Of a DNA stretch of 64,000 nt, positions 52,871 through 63,613 are shown piece by piece. The stretch comes from Sycon ciliatum. Taxonomy: Eukaryota; Porifera; Calcarea; Leucosolenida; Sycettidae. Both the position numbers and the translations under genes were made by a program. The DNA is taken from assembly GCF_964019385.1 (NCBI RefSeq), contig NC_088644.1, positions 15,876,131 to 15,940,130 on the forward strand, in the 5' to 3' direction. The stretch's first letter is position 1, and every line of letters begins with the position of its first letter. The notes under the pieces are model-generated. The model worked only from the letters and a program-made list of their open reading frames with translations, had not been told where the DNA came from and made no database searches.

Positions 52871-53528
52871 TAGGCCTTTCCCATATCGGCCGGCCGAAAA
52901 ATTCGCCGAAAGTAGCCTTTTCAGAATATTGCCGATCTTTTCGCCGAATTCTGAGATTTTACCAAGAAATCGCTGAATATACATGTACATGTAATAATAA
53001 TAATATCTTTATTAGGATGACCCAGAGGCTTGTCGCCTATCAATACCTTATTCCTTGGACTTTTGCTGACTTGGCTCCTAGACTACAAGTACAAGGGGTT
53101 CACCGCTTTGAAGGGTGTACATGTACATGTACATGTATATGCATGAGCTAAAGTGAAAGTAGTACAATGTACATGTTTTGCAGGGTCGTGGGCAACTGGG
53201 CATGACCGCTCGTGTGCGCCTGCGTCACGGCCCGTGGGCATTTCCCAAATCTGCCGGCCGAAACATTGGCCGAAAAGTGGTTTTGAAGAAATCACCGATC
53301 TTTTAGCCGAATACGCAATTTTCGCACTGAATTCGCCAAAAAATTGATGTTTTAGTGCCTCAATAGCATGCAAATACAATTTCTGTAATCATTATCTGCG
53401 AAAGGTGGCTGCGACTTTAGAGCCGAATTTCCACCTTTTACAGAAATTTTCAGCCGATTCTGGCGATTTTTTCAGCCGATCGAAAAGCCGAAAAGGCCAA
53501 AATAAATGGCCGATTTGGGAAAGGCCTA
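52871..53528. mobile_element. Nested hAT-type MITE, 658 bp, perfect 8-bp TSD
   Basis: Ends TAGGCCTTTCCC...GGGAAAGGCCTA with TTGGCAAG on both sides (52863-52870 and 53529-53536). Rich in GCCGAAA motifs. Inserted into the hAT transposase gene, so it is the youngest of the three layers. Confidence 0.95.
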
Positions 53529-53886
53529 TTGGCAAGGTGTTCGTCTGAGGATCATATCAATGTAACATCTGCATGATTCAGCTCGGGCTATATATGCGCT
53601 ACGTCAGGATCCTAGGAGCAATTCGCATGCCTGGCTTTTGTAAAAATAAAAAATAAAAAATAAAAATGCACCATGGTCGGAAAAAATTTAGGGGGTTCGT
53701 TCGAACCCCCCGAACCCCCCCTGGATCCGCCCCTGAATGGGTATGAATGCGAAGTGTATGGGGGAATGCATGCAGGGCGATAGTGCGGGTTCGAATCCCA
53801 GGATATGCCTGAAAAAAAAGGAGAATTGAAAAATTTATAACATCCTATGCTTTTTTGCCGTCAGATACGGATAGCGCCAGGCGTGA

Positions 53887-53925
53887 CACAAACAAACAAA
53901 CAAACAAACACACAAACAAACAAAT
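53887..53925. repeat. (ACAA)n microsatellite
   Basis: About nine ACAA units with one interruption. Confidence 0.95.
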
Positions 53926-54364
53926 ACCAAATTAAAGCTGTGTGGACCCTGGCTAGCGCCAGACGTTACTGAAGTAACGTCTTCTGCATAGCTACGGGAA
54001 TAATTTTTTTATACTTTCCAGATTTGATTTTGAACGTTTCCTCTTCCTCCTTGGTTACCTCAATCAATGCAGATGACCGTCAGCAACTATGCAACAAGAA
54101 CTGGTAGCCATGGATGAAGTGAAGAAAAGTACGTGCTGCCACGTGGTCGCAAACTGAGCTGAGGTGTTCTCTTTCTGACAGAAATTTCTTTTGAACCGTC
54201 CACCAGTGCAGTGTACAGTGGATCTACAGCGGTGTAAATCTTTTTTCAAACCGTGTAGATCTAGGGCAGTTCGCGACTCGCAGACCACACCCCTCTACTC
54301 TGTTATCGGCCCTCTTAAGAGTTGTGTTCATCACTGTTGAGGCTTCCGATAGAAAATAAAAGAA

Positions 54365-54403
<39 letters not shown>
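54365..54403. repeat. (TAC)n microsatellite
   Basis: Thirteen TAC units. Confidence 0.95.
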
Positions 54404-54419
54404 CGTACTACAGTGCTGG

Positions 54420-54480
54420 CAACTGAAATCCGACCCCCTTGCCGGGGCGCCGCGCCGGCAAGGGGGTCGGATTTCAGTTG
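54420..54480. other. Perfect 26-bp hairpin
   Basis: Arms 54420-54445 and 54455-54480 pair without mismatch (CAACTGAAATCCGACCCCCT... and its complement) around a 9-nt loop GGCGCCGCG. Confidence 0.9.
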
Positions 54481-54532
54481 AAATCAACAACGGTATTAAT
54501 ATTTGAAACTCGGATGTTGAGCCATAAATAAA

Positions 54533-55223
54533 TGTGGAAAGGAAAAGGACATATGGATACGAGTTAAGAGTAACTCTCCATCACTGTAATTGGATACTAT
54601 AATATAGTATCCAATTACAGTACAGTCAGAAAGTGCAATAACTAGGCACAAAACTGACAAGAGTACTGAGACATTCGACGTCCTGACACCTAGCTTTAAC
54701 ACATCTCCGTAGCGCTAACCGACAGCCTTCCAACTTGGAAGGTTCAAGGTTATAGAAATACCGAAGAGGGGAAGGTAAGCGCAACGAAAACGAGTAAAAG
54801 CTATAGTCCCAACGAAACAAAGAATGTCGATTGTTACTGGACGATGACGAGACCAGTACGATATTTGACAAAGCGGTCTAACTACAATTCGAAGCAGCAA
54901 AGCAGCACACCACCCAACTTGGGTGGGTCATAAATATCAAAGATAAGTAAAGAAAAGGGAAGCTTTGCGAAAACGAATTGTACAAGCCGAAAGCCAAACT
55001 CCTACAGTACTCCTCATGCATGACACTGTGATGGACAAGTTGACTACGAAAGTTGTTTCACACGACGTACGTTTCCAAAGCTAGGTGTCAGGACGTCGAA
55101 TGTCTCAGTACTCTTGTCAGTTTTGTGCCTAGTTATTGCACTTTCTGACTGTATATAGTATCCAATTACAGTGATGGAGAGTTACTCTTAACTCGTATCC
55201 ATATGTCCTTTTCCTTTCCACAG
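54533..55223. mobile_element. Palindromic MITE-like repeat
   Basis: 54533-54700 is inverted at 55080-55223, sharing GGACATATGGATACGAGTTA and TGACAAGAGTACTGAGACAT blocks. A 39-bp palindrome (CTGTAATTGGATACTATA type) lies inside the left arm. A diverged relative is at 6590-7025. No transposase. Confidence 0.7.
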
Positions 55224-55228
55224 GTATT

Positions 55229-55272
<44 letters not shown>
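55211..55272. repeat. (ATT)n microsatellite
   Basis: About 20 ATT units, adjoining the SINE copies. Confidence 0.95.
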
Positions 55273-55273
<1 letters not shown>

Positions 55274-55274
<1 letters not shown>

Positions 55275-55935
55275 GGTTCGAGTCCTGGTGGTGACAGTCA
55301 ATTTTTTCTTCAGACTTTTCCCGTTTGTCTCTTTCCCTCAAACTAGTGAAGATGTTATGACTTGGGGCTCCCCGCGTGCTAGAGTGTACGTGAAGTGTGT
55401 GGGTACAGTGAGGGCTGCGTCCCACCCGCCTGTGTGGATTCACAGGAAGTGTGAGTTACGAAGTCTGAAGAAAATGTTGAACAGTCTCTGCTGGGATGAC
55501 GACTACACCATAGCTCAGTGGTTAGAGCATCGCTAGCTACAAGCGAGGGTCCCTGGTTCAAGTCCTGGTGGTGACAGTCAATTTTTTCTTCAGACTTTTA
55601 CCGTTTGTCTCTTTCCCTCAAACTAGTGAAGATGTTATGACTTGGCCTTGGGGCTCCCCGCGTGCTAGAGTGTACGTGAAGTGTGTGGGTACAGTGAGGG
55701 CTGCGTCCCACCCGCCTGTGTGGATTCACAGGAAGTGTGAGTTACGAAGTCTGAAGAAAATGTTGAACAGTCTCTGCTGGGATGACGACTACACCATAGC
55801 TCAGTGGTTAGAGCATCGCTAGCTACAAGCGAGGGTCCCTGGTTCGAGTCCTGGTGGTGACAGTTAATTTTTTCTTCAGACTTTTCCCGTTTGTCTCTTT
55901 CCCTCAAACTAGTGAAGATTATTATTATTTGAACT
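55274..55935 (+). mobile_element. Tandem tRNA-derived SINE copies
   Basis: Two units of 280 and 286 bp. Each contains a tRNA-like head, with A-box TAGCTCAGTGGTTAGAG and B-box GGTTC(G/A)AGTCC (copies at 55503-55575 and 55789-55861), and a body with CAGACTTTT(C/A)CCGTTTGTC. The anticodon loop reads AGCTACA, so U33 is missing and a functional tRNA is unlikely. Fragments occur at 62460-62520. Confidence 0.75.
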
Positions 55936-56025
55936 TGTATCCATATGTCTTTTTCTCTTCCACATTTATTTATGGCTCAACATCCGAGTTTCAAATTATT
56001 ATTATTATTATTATTATTATTCAAA

Positions 56026-56205
56026 GGATCAGTTGGGGAAGTGAACTGCCTGAAAAGAGAAAAAATCGCCAGACCCACCAGGACTCGCCGGGACCTTGCT
56101 TGTCATGAGCAATGCTCTAACCACTGAGCTATGGGACCAGGCTGAACCTAGAAGGCGATTTTTTCTCTTTTCAGGCAGTTCACTTCCCCAACTGATCCTT
56201 TGAAT
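56026..56205 (-). mobile_element. tRNA-derived SINE within an inverted repeat
   Basis: The minus strand has CATAGCTCAGTGGTTAGAGC and a B-box-like GCGAGTCCTGG, followed by a GGCGATTTTTTCTCTTTTCA body. The body is present again, inverted, on the other side, so the unit is flanked by 45-bp complementary arms. The end resembles 8305-8350. Confidence 0.65.
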
Positions 56206-56249
56206 TTGAAGTTCTCCCAATCCTTTCAAAAATTATAATAATTATTATT

Positions 56250-57408
56250 ATTATAGACAACACCTCATGGCACGAGAAGAAAATCAGCCAGTACGGGAGA
56301 TCTGGGTGTTAACCAACCATGGTGAATAAAAGAAGAAAAGAAGAAAAGTAATGGTCAAGACGGAGAAGCATGGGAGCGACAGGTGATGGTGAATCTAGTG
56401 AGCAGATTTAAATGCGTCCAGGGTACTGGCATTGCGCGTAGTAGCGGGTAGCGCAAGCCAAGCAGAGTAGGCAACAAAGAGTGGAGAGCGTACAAGGGAG
56501 GACGTTTTAGCCAAGGGGAGGGTAACAGAGCATCTTGTCTGGGAGCCATCTGTGATTCGGAACCAGTTATACACGCTAAGATGAGGAGGATGTAGAGCTA
56601 GTTTAAATTTCTGAGCAAAAGTGCAAATTAATTTTTGACGGTGGGTCGACAGTGGGCAAGCATTTGCAAGGACATACAGGGAAGCAGAAGAGTAGAGAGG
56701 GGGTAGACTAAACAGGATACGAAGAAGTTTTCTATGGTGGATTTCGAGACGCTCAGCGAGAACCGAGGACAAGCCACACCAACTAACAGCAGCGTACATC
56801 ACAAGAGGCAGGATGTACAGTTTGTAAAACAAAATTTTACATTTGACAGGAAGATGGAAACAATGGGGACGTATAACACCTTGGGCAGAGCTTGAACGGC
56901 TGCAAAGAGCATCAATATGGTAAGACCAAGAGAGACGATCATCAAGCATTATTCCCAGGTGTTTATGGTTGGAAACAACCTTTATGGGTTCTGGGAAATC
57001 AGGATGGTGTAAAAGTGACATGGATGAGATTGGGGGAAGGAACATTATTTCGGTTTTAGTCAGGTTGGGTCTAAGTCGCCATGTTTGCATCCAGCGTAGG
57101 ACACTGCATATCTGAGCCGACACTCGAGGTACAAGAGCCGCTGAGGACGAGGATGCTGACAGTAGGGTTGTATCATCAGCAAATAACGAGACACCTGGGT
57201 CTATAGAGGGTAAATCATTTACGTATGCTACGAACAAAAGAGGTCCAAGTATGGAGCCTTGGGGAACTCCAGAAGACACTGGTAGGGGGTCAGAGTTGAT
57301 GGAGAGGGCAGAAATAAACTGTGATCGGCTACTCAGATAGGACTCCAGCCAGGACAGAGCAGGGCCAGACACACCAAAGACAAGGAGCAAGGAGGCCACG
57401 ATGGTACG
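56250..57408 (-). pseudogene. 5'-truncated LINE reverse transcriptase (CR1/Jockey-like)
   Basis: The frame (stop at 56395) contains VFGVSGPALSWLESYLSSRS, SSGVPQGSILGPLLFVAYVN, FADDTTLLS, LNLTKTEIMF-like RPNLTKTEIMFLPP, HKHLGIMLDDRLSWSYHI, and the C-terminal SWCGLSSVLAERLEIHHRKL. The catalytic FADD is intact, and the frame is open across the preserved part. The 5' boundary is near 57408, where RT homology stops. The 3' UTR (56250-56394) ends in (ATA)n and is related to the fragment at 14948-16041. Confidence 0.88.
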
Positions 57409-57528
57409 GCATTGGCCGTCGATTTCCTGAACTGCGTAGACCTCTACAGGCCTATGAAGTATACGAGGGAGGGGGGGGGGGGGGTGCTGGACATCATAAT
57501 GCATAAACTTTCTGAGTCCTACATACAT

Positions 57529-58761
57529 GTACCATAATTATTATTAATTTTATGTCATGTACAGTCACGTAGATCTACATTAGCAATGCGTTAATTAGCT
57601 GCACACAATGTACTTCGATATACATGTAGATCATTACATGTACAGTGTACAGTACATGATATAGTCCAAAACTGGTAAACCAGTATTAGATAAACCTTGT
57701 TGTAGTTCACGCAATTGTTAGATTGACAGCATGAAACAACATGGGCAGGAGTTGAAAATAAAAATAAAAATAAAAAGAAGTTTTTATACAAGTTAAAAAA
57801 GAGCAAAGGCAACAAGACGACATCAGGAGTAGTCTCCTAACCCCTAGCATAACGAGGGTCAGAACCGGGTGTGATACCCATATGGTTCAAATGGTCCGCG
57901 GGGACCGGGGCTCTGCCAGCCGCGGAAGGTTGTAGTAAGGTCACTGTCACTGAAGAAAAGAAAAAGAAGTAAGGTCACTGTTTTCGAACACAGTGTCCTC
58001 CACCTTGTTTCATGCTGTCAATCTAACAATTGCATGTACAGTACATGTACATGTAGCTCTCGGATCAAGATTCTGCCCATACCCATACATTCACACATCA
58101 CATATTTTACAGACTCAGTGCAGCTCAAAGTAATCCAAAAAAGCAGCGTGTAAAACTCGGATGGAGAGCCAAGGATTATTTTATAGTAAAGAAAAGGACC
58201 AAAGAACTACAAGCCACGCTATAATGTCCACTGACACCACCAGTTACTAAACAATCAGCTCAAGCGATAACGTTGCATGATACTGACCGACGGTACTGAC
58301 GTTCTACAACTAACTGGCATATCAGCTCTAGCACGTCTTGGATGCCCACTCCAACAGCCTTCCAACTAGGGTCCAGCGGATAATGCTCCGAAAATGTTCG
58401 TATAATGCTACTCATAATGCTCCAAAAGCTACCTTATAATGCTGATTATAATGCTTCAACAAGGGCTATAATGCTCTTGGGTTGGGTCAGAAAGGAGGAA
58501 TGGCTGCACATATTCAATCTGCCGCTGAATCCGGCGCAAATTTCCCACAAGCTCCACCACATCGTAGCACTTTGACATAATCGAGTCGCCAGTGGTTACT
58601 CTACATAGCAGCTTTGACACAGGGCTGTGGCTGAATAGTTATATCATATACATGTACATGTACTAGTACTTCGGAAGTACTATCCCGACATTATCCAGGG
58701 AGTGGCAGGTGTAAACTATGGTAGGGATCATCGGGATGAGGCTTATCATGGCAATGGGTAG
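57529..58761. other. No gene recognised
   Basis: Contains TACATGTAC motifs and, at 58368-58480, GTCCAGCGGATAATGCTCC with five CTATAATGCT/TATAATGCT units. This recalls the ends of the hAT element at 22467, but no second end is visible. Confidence 0.45.
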
Positions 58762-59520
58762 TGTAGTATCCCTGCTTTACAGTTTACCCACATGACTAGT
58801 AGTAGTACATGTATTTTGCATGACTCTTATAATTACTTTTGTTACTACTTTCGGACAAGTCCTACATCATGTACCTCACACATGACTTGACTACATCAGG
58901 AGTAACGCACTTCTAGAACTAGTAGAAGATCATAGATCTTCCATGCAGGCTGCTGTCATCACTTCTAGTATCACTTCCTTTTAGTTACATGTACATTTAG
59001 TACAGTCATGTGCAGTCATGTATGTCATGTTGTTCCGGACTGTTCAAGACCTTCCACGTCATACAGTGTATGCCCGATGAGTAATGTTGCTGACTAAATT
59101 GCATAATATAGATATCTCACCTTCTAGAATACCTTGCTTAGTCATTTAGTTAATGTTACGCAATGCTCACTTCATCTACATGTATAGCAATGATGATCTA
59201 GGTTTGCATTCTCCACTATTCTAGAACTTGTAGAAGGATGATTTCGTAATCACTGGCTTACCAACTATAGTTTCCTACCTTCGCCTGCTCTGCTATACAT
59301 ACTTTGCTTGCCTATAAAAGTTGCTGTGTTTTCTCCGCCAAGATCACATTAGTGAAGAGATCGGAGAGATCCGATAGATCAGAGAGAGAGCAAGATAGAG
59401 TTCTGTACACTTCGGAATATTGAATATAAGATAACCTCCAGGCCGTGCCGGAGTAAGTTCTGATACGTTCGTTGACTGACTGTGGGTAGTGCCTCCTTGC
59501 CTTAGACCGTGCATACTACA
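58762..59520 (+). repeat. Diverged solo LTR of the array family
   Basis: Begins TGTAGTATCCCTGC and ends GCATACTACA (759 bp). It matches the array LTR throughout with many substitutions and small insertions. TATAAAAG is at about 59312. No tRNA-copy segment follows, and no target-site duplication is clear. Confidence 0.85.
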
Positions 59521-59556
59521 GCAGTCCTGCCTGCAGACAGGCTGTCACTGCACTGT

Positions 59557-60003
59557 TTAGTGAATAATCTTTTCATCTGAAACAGCAGATATTCTGCTGA
59601 TCTTGGATCCAGATCCCTTCCATTTGCGGTGAGCGTGAAAAAAAGTGGGCAGATTATTGTGCTGCTCAACTTCCTTTACTTTCATAGTCTTCTTCTCCTT
59701 GTGGTGTTGCTCCTTCTGTTGTGGGTGGCAATATTGACAAGAATACTCTTCTTCGTTAAAAGCATTAGTCTCAGTGACTGCTCTCTTGGGAGCACAGCCG
59801 TCCACATCTTACTGTACGTGTTTCATCCGGAAACTCAGACACGCGCTGCTGCAGAGTGCTCATAACGACTTGGTGCTGAATCCATGAGCAATTCTAATTC
59901 TTTTCGAGCCAGTTCGGCTGGACTTCGCAACAGTTCGTCGGAACAACATGCATCTCTTTCTGCTTGTAGCTTCTCTTTAAGCCTGGTCCAAATTTATCAA
60001 AGG
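59557..60003 (-). other. Possible gene remnant, two short frames
   Basis: Minus strand: KLQAERDACCSDELLRSPAE followed by LARKELELLMDSAP-RYEHSAAA near 59860-59990, coiled-coil-like. Another frame (59557-59805) has EEEYSCQYCHPQQKEQHH. Neither is recognised and no splice pattern is firm. Confidence 0.25.
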
Positions 60004-60811
60004 ATCGGCGTCTACTTTAGTATCGCGACTAGCCTAGTGACGATATCTTCAGAGCCTGAGGCACAGCGAGAAACTTCTCTTCGGCGTTTCGATATTCACT
60101 TTGCCAACATGACTCTCTATGTTTTCAACAAAACAGTTTCCTCCTTGCAAATCCTTGTTGCGAATTTTTGCAATAGCTTTGGTTGGGCGCACGTAGAAAG
60201 TCATTGTATTGACAAGACTACATATCGTACAATCATGTAGTCATTTCTGCATCAAGTGCTAAAAAGTGTTACGTGTCTACACAAAGTGATCCAAGATCCA
60301 TAGAGAGAGAACGCGGAATCAGATGAGATGCGGAAGGATAAGTTCGGATTGAGATTTTGATGACAAGAGTTTTCCTAGATTGCTAGAAGAGCCTATTCAT
60401 AGCGCATTCATAGCGTATCATGATGATGCCAACGGATCACGCGATATTGACAGTACTAGACGCTTGAGGTACACATTTACATGTACATGTACATGCAACA
60501 TTAACTCTGAAACCAAGATAAAAACCACCTCAAACTTACATGTACATGAGGTATGCATACAAAGACAAAGTGTGTACCCACAGTATGATTCAGGCAATCT
60601 ACTAATTTTTTAACCCTCTTTACGGGCAATCACAGAACATGATTTCACTGGCCTGACCACGCCAACAACTGCAAAGCAAAACAAAACAAAAATGTAAATA
60701 AATAGTTCAGTCAATCGGCATGCTACAATTAACACAGCAAGAACACAACCACATTATCTGTGTGAGGCGCAAACATGGGTGATGGAAAATGTGGAGGACG
60801 GGAGACACTGT
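60004..60811. other. No gene recognised
   Basis: Short frames only; 3' flank of paralog 7 with ACATGTACATGT runs. Confidence 0.4.
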
Positions 60812-61750
60812 TCAAGCATCGTGCGTTTTGACGGCATTAATGTTCGCCTCGAGTTGGGCAACCTGGAAGTTGATGCCAGCTTGCGACTTGATATCTGTGT
60901 CCTTGCTATCCCATGTTTTCACTGCTGTCAGGAATGGCCCCGACGCCTTCATGAAAGCATCCTTGGCCTTCTTGACAGCATCCTCAATCTTGCCAACATC
61001 CTTCTTTTTGGCCACACCTGCTACGTTGATAACGGATGGTTTAATGGCGGCAAGAAAGTTTTCCACTTCAGTGTTCATCTCGGAGCTAAACAGAAGTCCT
61101 TCCGACAGTTTGAGGCCATCAGGCAGTTTTGTGACTTTTCTCAGTTTACCTTTCTTGATGGCAGCCGTGATCTGATCATTGCACTGCTTCAGATTTGTCT
61201 TGGCATCTTTCATGGCCTTGTCAAGTAGTTGGAGCATCGTCTTGATTCTGTCCTTGGCTTCCAGAGTATCCACTATCTTGATGGTGTTTCGGATGAGTTC
61301 TTCGATCATGGATGCGACAATTACTGCCTTGATAACTTTCTTGACGATTTTACTGGCCCCCTTACCGGCAGCCTCCTCAACGGCCTGATCGACGGCTTCT
61401 TCTGCCGCTTGTTCACCTGCTTCCTCACCAGACTCCGCTGCCACGTCAGCTACTGTTTCGGCCGCTGCTTCTCCAGCGGCTTCGGCCGCTCCTTCGGCCG
61501 CTGCAGCTGCTGCAGTCTCAGCAGCAGCCTCGGCACCTGCTTCAGCTGCTGTCTGGGCAGCCGTCTCAGCGGCTGCTTCGGCCGCACCTTCGATTACTTC
61601 TGCCGTATCAGAAGCCACCTCAGCAGCCACCTCAGCAGCCGCCTCAGCTGCTGCTTTCTTTTCAGCTCCTGCTTTTGCAGCCGCCTTAGGTGCTGCCACA
61701 ATGGCTGCTTGAATGGCTACTTCAGCAGCAATTCCAACGACAATACCCAT
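60812..61750 (-). CDS. Ala-rich NMKTWN-family protein, paralog 7
   Basis: Intronless 312-aa protein, the longest member. The first ATG is at 61750 (MGIVVGIAAEVAIQAAIVAA). Residues 12-125 are a long Ala/Glu tract with a Lys-rich patch (AEKKAAAEAA) and periodic Gly. A hydrophobic helix (KVIKAVIVASMIEELI) and NTIKIVDTLEAKDRIK follow. The C-terminal domain is of the family type but with TNLKQCNDQITAAIKKGKL, so Met, Thr and Trp of the NMKTWN signature are replaced (Leu, Gln, Cys). FSSEMNTEV, KDAFMKASGPFLTAVKTWD and QLEANINAVKTHDA complete it. Closest to paralog 5. Function unknown. Confidence 0.8.
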   Translation of the reverse strand: MGIVVGIAAEVAIQAAIVAAPKAAAKAGAEKKAAAEAAAEVAAEVASDTAEVIEGAAEAAAETAAQTAAEAGAEAAAETAAAAAAEGAAEAAGEAAAETVADVAAESGEEAGEQAAEEAVDQAVEEAAGKGASKIVKKVIKAVIVASMIEELIRNTIKIVDTLEAKDRIKTMLQLLDKAMKDAKTNLKQCNDQITAAIKKGKLRKVTKLPDGLKLSEGLLFSSEMNTEVENFLAAIKPSVINVAGVAKKKDVGKIEDAVKKAKDAFMKASGPFLTAVKTWDSKDTDIKSQAGINFQVAQLEANINAVKTHDA

Positions 61751-61841
61751 GTTCTTTGTCAAAATGTAGAATGCACTATTCCTCTCAGATTGTGCGATGG
61801 GAACACAAAGTGAATAAGTGGTCGGAGTGGCGCATGCAAGT

Positions 61842-61854
61842 CAAATATATACTC
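61842..61854 (-). promoter_or_regulatory. TATA box of paralog 7
   Basis: The minus strand reads GAGTATATATTTG about 100 bp upstream of the ATG. Confidence 0.6.
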
Positions 61855-61984
61855 TTCTCTTCCCGCAACCCACAGCAAGGCGAGGACAGCAAGGCGAGGA
61901 CGCGCAGTGCTCCTGACTACAACCATAACCCGGTTGGCAGAGTGCCGGTCTTGCGACCATTGGAACCGTATTGGGAAAACGAGG

Positions 61985-63085
61985 TCGCAAGACCGGTGAC
62001 CCTTGCAAAGGGGACATCAGGCGCGTGCACCGCGTGGTTTTCTTGGAGCCCGGAAACCACCTTTTTGCGGCCAGCGATATTTTTGCTGCAAGCGCAACAT
62101 GCGGTGCGTGTGCACTGTCACAGTGATCCATAATCCCCCGGGGATTTATGGAATCTTGGACTCTTGGCCCTATAACACATTCCTTGGCTTGGGCGTGGTA
62201 TATTACTACATTGGGCGCTTTCGATTACACGCATTTCGGTCAACACGCTAAAATATGACCACAGACCAAAAATTCGATTTTCAGTTTATTTTGTTCAAAA
62301 ATGACTGTCACAGTGTGCGTAGATGCACGCAGGGATAAGCCTTACTATATCTTGTATAGTCCAGTCTACAGTGGCAATAAGTGACTCGTTTTATCTAATA
62401 GTTGTCAAAATCGAAAAGCTCCGTACATGCAGTACTAATAATAATAATAATAATAATATTGACTGGTTTGAGGGAAAGAGACAAACGGGAAAAGTCTGAA
62501 GAAATAATAATAATAATAATAATAACAGCTCGCATGTACCCCATGGGTGAGATCACCCATGGGGCTAACGCATCTGTCGGCAAAATAGTTAGAGAAAACG
62601 AGAAATACATGACACACACCTTCTTCATTCTGTTATTGCAGGGAAAAACTACCTCGACTCCACCATGAGCCTAGGCATGAGGAATATAATATTAAGTACA
62701 GAATGTTATTTACCAAAAGGATATTCAAGTAAGCGCAGATATTTTTTTAGCATGATAAGTTAGTACATTGATTCACAATGCCGAGCCAAGCTTCCCTGTC
62801 TTGGGAAATAGCTTCCGCTTCGGCAATGGAAACGTTTATTCACGGTCTTTAAGTCATTACTACTGTACATGTTATTGTACACTGTACTCAGCAGTAGCGG
62901 TGGGTACGTGCACTACTGTACACTTTCCTGCCTTTCACACGAAAAGTGCATCTACGCACACAGTGCACGCGCACCGCATGTTGCGCACGCAGCAAAAATA
63001 TCGCTGGCCGCAAAAAGGTGGTTTCCGGGCTCCAAGAAAACCACGCGGTGCACGCGCCTGATGTTCCCTTTGTGAGGGTCACCAG
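61985..63085. repeat. Inverted repeat pair with about 130-bp arms
   Basis: 61985-62122 and 62955-63085 are inverted copies (blocks GTGCACCGCGTGGTTTTCTT and CGGCCAGCGATATTTTTGCT). A separate direct repeat (TATCTTGTATAGTCCAGTCT) occurs at about 62350 and 63112. Short frames only in between; a SINE fragment with AAT tails is at 62436-62524. Confidence 0.75.
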
Positions 63086-63231
63086 CACGCCGGGATAAGC
63101 CTTGACTGTATCTTGTATAGTCCAGTCTGCAGTGGCAATGAGTGACTCGTTTTATCTAATTAATATTTGCACGTACAAAGTGAGTCTCTCTTAGTTCAAC
63201 CAAGACTTTGGCAAGAGTACATAACCCCGGG

Positions 63232-63414
63232 TGTAACAGGTTTAATCAAACTTGAAAAGTAAGAGGCCTGGTTGAGCGTGCCTCGACCAGTTATATGCAA
63301 AATGTGATAGTATACATGTGGCAATGGCGCCAATGAAGGTGCTAATAGACAGGCGTAAGACGCATGAGGTGCGAGGGAGTGTAAAGTTATAGAGAACAGG
63401 GGAAAACTGTTACA
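63232..63414 (-). repeat. Ty3/Gypsy 3' LTR, 183 bp
   Basis: On the minus strand it begins TGTAACAG and ends CTGTTACA, an 8-bp terminal inverted repeat. It is preceded by a polypurine stretch (GGAGGGGGATGA, within 63415-63435). It lies about 200 bp after the pol stop codon. Confidence 0.8.
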
Positions 63415-63613
63415 TCATCCCCCTCCTATGGAGAGGAAGGAGCTTATAACCCAAATGCTCAAGTGGAATAGAGTACAATAAGCGCAAACACGTGCGAGAC
63501 GAAAAAAGGCTTCGCACTGAAGTAACACAATAAGACGACTGAAACTCCATGCAAATAAAGTGTAATAAGCTCAACAAATGTGTAAGGTGAAACTAGAAGT
63601 TCAACTGCAAAAC

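Larger units (their letters stand above)
52426..53735. mobile_element. hAT transposon with CAGGGGCGGATCCAG ends
   Basis: TIRs CAGGGGCGGATCCAG(G) on both sides, flanked by AATGG (52421-52425 and 53736-53740). The 5-bp duplication is short for hAT, though 5-bp groups are known. It contains the end of a hAT transposase gene and a nested MITE. Confidence 0.85.
52380..53870 (+). repeat. B-box SINE-like repeat split by a hAT insertion
   Basis: The left part ends in CTTGGAAGAATGG (52425). The right part continues GTATGAATGCGAAGTGTAT from 53741 to about 53870 with an intact GGGTTCGAATCCC B-box. The continuous form is seen at 47.3 kb. Confidence 0.8.

Noticed and set aside
55503-55575. Functional tRNA gene
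   Set aside because: A- and B-boxes are good, but the anticodon loop lacks U33, the acceptor stem does not pair properly and the unit recurs with a SINE body.
59884-60240. 118-aa plus-strand frame
   Set aside because: No recognisable domain; the opposite strand shows at least as plausible coiled-coil coding.
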